From Candidatus Heimdallarchaeota archaeon (GTDB lineage Archaea > Asgardarchaeota > Heimdallarchaeia > JABLTI01), in contig JAGXNT010000029.1 of the NCBI GenBank assembly GCA_019894765.1, forward strand, positions 1 through 8,004: a stretch of DNA of 8,004 nucleotides, in the 5' to 3' direction. Positions 4,499 to 8,004 of the stretch are shown here, one piece after another. The position numbers and the translations under genes were made by a program. The stretch's first letter is position 1; each line of letters begins with the position of its first letter. The notes below the pieces were generated by a model. The model saw only the letters and a list, made by a program, of their open reading frames with translations, did no database searches and was not told the DNA's origin.

Positions 4499-6523
4499 TT
4501 AACGTCGCTTCTTCTTTCGAATAAAGTTGATGAGTACTGAGAGCATTGTTAGACTAACAAAGATTGCAAATGGTCCTAAGAATGGCAGTTTTCCACTTAA
4601 TGTTGGATCAGTCATTAATACTCGGGTTCCATTAATGCCTTCTGCTAAGTAGATGTAACTATTGTGTACACTGATGCCATAGTGAGTCTGATCGTTATCA
4701 TAGTTTCCAATCAACTTTGGATGATTTATGTGTGTTAAGTCAAAAACATCTATACCTTCTGCGTCATCTAACATATAAACGAATTTTCCTTCAACAAAGA
4801 TATCAATTGGAGTCTTCCAAGTAAAGTATTGACCTACTTTTACAGGATTTTCCAAGTCAGTTATATCAATGATGTCGAATCCTTCCCAGGACAATAAGAT
4901 AGCATAGTCTTTTACAACATACATATCCATGTATACAGCATTTGTTCTTGTCCAGTTGCTTAATTTTTCTGGATTGAATGGATTAGTTAAGTCAACAACA
5001 TGGAAGTAATCCAAAGCTGCAAGTAAAAGATAAGTGTCAACCATTGCTGCACTAAATATTACTGGAACTTCGTCATAAATCATTATCAATTGAGGAGAGT
5101 CATGGTAGAAAATGTCGATAATCGCTAAACCATCACCAACAAGAGAAACAAAAGCATACTCTTCAGTTACGAAGAGATCCCACATACTATATCCCATCAA
5201 TGATACATTACCCATTTCAATGATATTTGTAGGATCAGATACGTCTAAGATTTTTAAACCAAATCCTGCTTCAAGAATGTAAGCAAAATCACCTCTAGCA
5301 AAAACTTGGATGATATCTCCACCATCATCAAAGAATTTACCAATTCTTATTGGATTAGCAGGATCGCTTATGTCTAGAATTTCTAAGTTTGTAGTATCTG
5401 CAACGAAAGCGTAAGATCCATCGATAAAGAGTCCAACAGTCTGACCATAAATTTGGTCGAACCAAAGAATTACTAAGTTCATTGAATCTGCAGCATCTAT
5501 AATCTCAAAAGTATATTGATCAAAAGCATAGACAGTATTTCCTTTTACAATAATATCAGAGATAAAGAAGTTGGTTTCAGATATAGAGTGAAATTGGACA
5601 TTTGTTTTATTGCTAACATCCACAAGAACTATGTCATCTCCTTCTTCAATGAAGAGATAATTACCAGCAACTTGTATGTTATTTAAACCAGAATTATTGA
5701 AAGCATAAGTATCAGTATTAACAGGTACTGCAGATTTATCTGTAAAGTTCCAAAGCCAAAGATTGTTTTGATTTGAAGTGTAAATGTAATTATCAGCATA
5801 ATAGAAATCATGCAAATTTGACACTGACATGAAATATAAGTAAACTAGATTAGTTGGATCAGTTACATTAATCACTCTACATTGATCGTTATCAGTTTCA
5901 TGAACGTAAGCATATCCACCATCTATTTGGAAATCATAATAATCATTGTCTGTGTGATGATCTTCATATGTAGGATTTAGTAAATCAGTAATATTATAGC
6001 TGTAAAATCCATTGCTCCTTGTATAATAAACAAAGTTACCTTGACCATAAATATCTCTTACATTACTAGCTGACCAATTAGTAGCTAAATTTAGGCTGTC
6101 TATATCACCAGCATCTAATACATAAATAGCTGTATTATTGGCACAGTAAATATAATCACCAGCTGCATGGATGTAAGAACAATCATAATCGTCCCAGTAA
6201 GTTTCCAAAACTGGGATTGAAGCATTTGTTACATCATAGATTAACAATCCTTCGGTTCCTAAAGCAAGGTAAGCATAGTTCCCGACAACTGAGACATCAT
6301 TTATTTGTCCGTAATTGTCGTCCCAAAAACCAATTTCAGTAATATCTACTGCGTCTAATGGTTCCTTGGCATTAATTGTCAACCCATTATTATTTTCCTC
6401 TTCAGATATACCTGTTAGCATTCTAACTTGATCTGAAACAAAAAACGGTAGTAGAAAAGTAATAATGAATATGAAAGCAATTAGCTTAATTTTTCGACTT
6501 CTTAATAGATTATTTTTTCTCAT
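4499..6523 (-). CDS. double beta-propeller surface protein with LVIVD-type repeats
   Basis: 674 residues with a basic N-terminus and hydrophobic segment (about 13-30, signal anchor or signal peptide), a long acidic, tyrosine-rich ectodomain, and a C-terminal membrane segment (about 648-667) followed by RKKKRR, which fits an outside domain with a cytoplasmic basic stop. The ectodomain repeats the unit V-x-G-x-Y-x-Y-x-A...L-x-I-x-D-(I/V)-(S/T)-x-x-x-x-P about 14 times; good examples are LEILDISDPANPI and LKILDVSDPTNII. Fourteen units fit two seven-bladed propellers. Many N-x-S/T sites suggest N-glycosylation. LVIVD-repeat proteins (PF08309-like) are abundant surface proteins in Asgard and some methanogenic archaea; their role is not established, and adhesion or protein binding is a guess. 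ATG 6523 is the only start ahead of the signal. Its own terminator and upstream repeats suggest a single-gene unit. Confidence 0.87.
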   Translation of the reverse strand: MRKNNLLRSRKIKLIAFIFIITFLLPFFVSDQVRMLTGISEEENNNGLTINAKEPLDAVDITEIGFWDDNYGQINDVSVVGNYAYLALGTEGLLIYDVTNASIPVLETYWDDYDCSYIHAAGDYIYCANNTAIYVLDAGDIDSLNLATNWSASNVRDIYGQGNFVYYTRSNGFYSYNITDLLNPTYEDHHTDNDYYDFQIDGGYAYVHETDNDQCRVINVTDPTNLVYLYFMSVSNLHDFYYADNYIYTSNQNNLWLWNFTDKSAVPVNTDTYAFNNSGLNNIQVAGNYLFIEEGDDIVLVDVSNKTNVQFHSISETNFFISDIIVKGNTVYAFDQYTFEIIDAADSMNLVILWFDQIYGQTVGLFIDGSYAFVADTTNLEILDISDPANPIRIGKFFDDGGDIIQVFARGDFAYILEAGFGLKILDVSDPTNIIEMGNVSLMGYSMWDLFVTEEYAFVSLVGDGLAIIDIFYHDSPQLIMIYDEVPVIFSAAMVDTYLLLAALDYFHVVDLTNPFNPEKLSNWTRTNAVYMDMYVVKDYAILLSWEGFDIIDITDLENPVKVGQYFTWKTPIDIFVEGKFVYMLDDAEGIDVFDLTHINHPKLIGNYDNDQTHYGISVHNSYIYLAEGINGTRVLMTDPTLSGKLPFLGPFAIFVSLTMLSVLINFIRKKKRR

Positions 6524-6527
6524 GGCT

Positions 6528-6560
6528 TATTCCGCCTTGTTTTATAACTCGCTATTCCGC
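6528..6560 (-). promoter_or_regulatory. promoter region with GCGGAATA direct repeats
   Basis: On the minus strand, GCGGAATA occurs at 6560-6553 and again at 6535-6528, 25 bp apart, the second ending 4 nt before the ATG of the surface-protein gene. A TATA-like TTATAAAA (6547-6540) lies between them, and TAATATTA (6570-6563) just upstream is a second TATA candidate better placed for a short leader. The repeats could be an operator; AAGGCGG in the second copy could also serve weakly in ribosome binding. Confidence 0.35.
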
Positions 6561-6570
6561 ATTAATATTA

Positions 6571-6879
6571 AAAAACGCTAATATTTCGAAGATTGTTTCT
6601 GTTAAAAAACATTATTCTAGGAGCAAGATTTAGAGTAAGAGAGAAGAAGAAAAATTCTTCCTCAACCTTAAGAAAATTGCATTTTTGTGCCATCCATTCA
6701 TTAGAGTCTTTCTCTGTTCGTCTGTTACATAGATATTTTTGTTTTTGTGAAGGGAATAATTTCCATAAAGCAGAAGAAATTACAGAAAAACAACACAATA
6801 TCTACTTATTATCAATTATGTCTACTACAGCAAAACGTTCGCAAGATTTTATGAAACAATAACCTACGCAAATAACAAG
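6571..6879. other. region without a convincing gene
   Basis: Open frames exist on both strands (plus 6593-6862, minus 6568-6798), but they overlap each other, start poorly and give low-complexity products with no recognisable motif. A short stem GAAGAA/TTCTTC (6643-6648 with 6655-6660), with T-rich sequence on the minus strand, could terminate transcription from the ABC gene. It may be decayed sequence following the anchor remnant at 6866-6953. Confidence 0.4.
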
Positions 6880-6953
6880 CTGAGAACAAACCCTCCGCCA
6901 CCACCAATAATAACGAAAATGATGCTGAATACTATTAAGAGTGTTTTCTTCAA
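6866..6953 (-). pseudogene. remnant of a membrane-anchor gene homologous to the M23 peptidase N-terminus
   Basis: Translated from the minus strand, it reads L-KKTLLIVFSIIFVIIG-GGGGFVLSLLFA-stop, nearly the anchor of the M23 protein (KKTILIVFSIIFVIIG-SGGGYLL). At DNA level 6882-6960 aligns without gaps to 2619-2697 with about 60 of 79 bases equal, and most core differences are silent. The frame begins with TTG (6953-6951), overlapping the ABC ATPase stop TGA by two bases. An ATG at 6963-6961 would be in frame if one G were removed. The stop comes after about 29 residues and no ectodomain follows. Reads as a truncated or frameshifted gene formerly downstream of the ATPase; translation of the short peptide cannot be excluded. 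Confidence 0.6.
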
Positions 6954-8004
6954 GTTAAACCATCTTTCATAATTGTCCCATCTAATAGCTCAATTACACG
7001 TATCCCATCACCAATTAATGCTATATCATGAGTAGCTATAATGGTGGTTATTCCTTGCATTTTATTTAATTCATGTATTTGTTTTATTGTCTGAGACGCA
7101 AGCTCAGAATCCAGATTTGCAGTTGGTTCATCTAAAACAAGTATCGAGGGTGATTCATTATTAGTCATAGCTAATAATGCTCTTTGTAATTCCCCACCAG
7201 AAATTTCTAAAGGATAAGATTTTCGTCGATGAAATATATTAAACTGTTTTAGTAAATCTTGTTTTTGTTTATCCTTTTCTAATTGATTAATCTTAGTCTC
7301 ACTTTTCAAATAAATATCTTTTATGTATAGATTGTCTTCTATTGTTAAGTATGGATGCATGTTTCCTTGCTGAGAAAGTATCCCAAAATATCTCATACGT
7401 AATCTAGCTTTTTCAAGATCAGTTAAATCACTGAATTGAAATCCTAAAATGGTAATCTCTCCAGTTGTACAAGGTTCTAAACCGGAGATAATTTTTAGCA
7501 AAGTGGATTTTCCAGAACCACTTGGTCCGACAACAAAGAGTAATTCCCCGGTATAAATCTTAATATTAACACCGTCTATTGCTTTGATTTCAACTTGATT
7601 GTTAGAATAATATTTTGACACACTTGATAGGTCGATAATAATGTCCTTATCAGTAAAATAATTCTTTGGCAAAGGTCTCAATTCAAGAGTTCTTCTACGT
7701 TTTTCGATTTCTGTTAATGTCACCTTTTTTGGTGAAAGCTTTTCAGGATGAACAAGACTAACTGAACCTGATTTAGTTATCTTATATTCCAAACCTTTTT
7801 CAAGATTCAACGTATCATACACTAAATCAGGTAATCTTGTACTTTTTGTAGAGTCAACATAACTTTTCAGAAGAATTGGAAAAGAACTCTGATTCTTTCT
7901 TTCTTCTTGTGTAAGAACAACTGAAATTCGTCCATCAAGAATTTCATAAGTCTTATCTACTCCCGATAAAAATCGTAAATCATGTGTCACGACAATAATT
8001 GTAC
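6950..8004 (-). CDS. tandem ABC transporter ATPase, 5' part cut by window edge
   Basis: The frame runs off the window; GTG at 7990 is not the true start. The first visible residues (T-I-I-V-V-T-H-D ... LDGRI, 8002 downward) are the H-loop end of a first nucleotide-binding domain. A linker of about 90 residues follows, then a complete second domain. Numbering from the codon at 7990, this has Walker A GPSGSGKS 155-162, Q-loop Q207/Q208, signature ISGGELQR 263-270, Walker B plus D-loop ILVLDEPTANLD 283-294 (E288) and H-loop ATHD with H321. The second domain resembles the LolD/MacB/FtsE class that powers FtsX-like permeases and usually works by mechanotransmission at the cytoplasmic membrane. All catalytic residues of the second domain are intact. 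No permease gene lies in the window. The protein ends normally after a DGTI strand, with an anchor remnant overlapping its stop codon. Substrate unknown. Confidence 0.95.
   Translation of the reverse strand, partial: TIIVVTHDLRFLSGVDKTYEILDGRISVVLTQEERKNQSSFPILLKSYVDSTKSTRLPDLVYDTLNLEKGLEYKITKSGSVSLVHPEKLSPKKVTLTEIEKRRRTLELRPLPKNYFTDKDIIIDLSSVSKYYSNNQVEIKAIDGVNIKIYTGELLFVVGPSGSGKSTLLKIISGLEPCTTGEITILGFQFSDLTDLEKARLRMRYFGILSQQGNMHPYLTIEDNLYIKDIYLKSETKINQLEKDKQKQDLLKQFNIFHRRKSYPLEISGGELQRALLAMTNNESPSILVLDEPTANLDSELASQTIKQIHELNKMQGITTIIATHDIALIGDGIRVIELLDGTIMKDGLT

Noticed and set aside
6568..6798. Minus-strand open frame of 76 codons
   Set aside because: No ribosome site and no recognisable motif, and it includes a poly-Phe run from a T-rich tract; treated as chance.
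6593..6862. Plus-strand open frame of 89 codons
   Set aside because: It starts with TTG, overlaps an equally long minus-strand frame, contains low-complexity Lys/Ser runs and shows no family motif.
7988..7990. GTG as the start of the ABC ATPase
   Set aside because: The frame stays open to the window edge and the residues around it form an ABC H-loop (VVTHD), so the protein clearly continues upstream.
1..8004. CRISPR array, insertion sequence or integrase attachment site
   Set aside because: No regularly spaced identical repeats, no transposase or integrase motif and no terminal inverted repeats around any gene were seen.

Overview
The window looks like part of an AT-rich archaeal chromosome, most plausibly an Asgard (Loki-like) archaeon. 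The pointers are a very large surface protein built of LVIVD-type beta-propeller repeats with one membrane anchor at each end, a tandem two-domain ABC ATPase, minus-strand starts that mostly lack a Shine-Dalgarno motif but have A/T-rich TATA-like stretches upstream, and probable U-tract termination. This placement is inference; no rRNA or universal marker gene is present, and a bacterial or other archaeal source cannot be excluded.

Layout. Positions 1-2041 are plus strand: a CheY-like response regulator with an extra C-terminal tail (RR1), a CxxC/CxxCH HNH-like zinc protein, and a second, closely related response regulator (RR2). The spaces between them are unusually rich in structure: a 77-nt imperfect palindrome on the RR1 stop codon, a decayed copy of the RR1 tail, an inverted repeat plus T-run on the HNH stop codon, two back-to-back hairpins, and a 69-codon open stretch without a good start. 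From 2076 to the end everything is minus strand. Read in transcription order, this is a tandem ABC ATPase (cut by the window edge), a small remnant of a membrane-anchor peptide, the 674-residue double beta-propeller surface protein followed by a hairpin terminator, a flavin-reductase-like FMN protein, a classical SDR oxidoreductase, and a membrane-anchored M23 (lysostaphin-fold) metallopeptidase. RR2 and the peptidase gene converge at about 2041-2076.

How the genes may work together. The flavin-reductase-like protein, SDR and M23 genes are close and co-directional and could share a transcript, although no obvious metabolic link is visible. The two response regulators have no histidine kinase and no DNA-binding domain in the window, so they probably act as single-domain phospho-relay or protein-interaction switches with partners encoded elsewhere. 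The most unexpected link is at DNA level: the membrane anchor of the M23 peptidase (2619-2697) reappears without gaps at 6882-6960, exactly at the stop codon of the ABC ATPase. This suggests that an M23-like (or other same-anchor) gene once followed the ATPase, an arrangement that recalls the bacterial FtsEX-EnvC pairing of an ABC transporter with an M23-fold protein.
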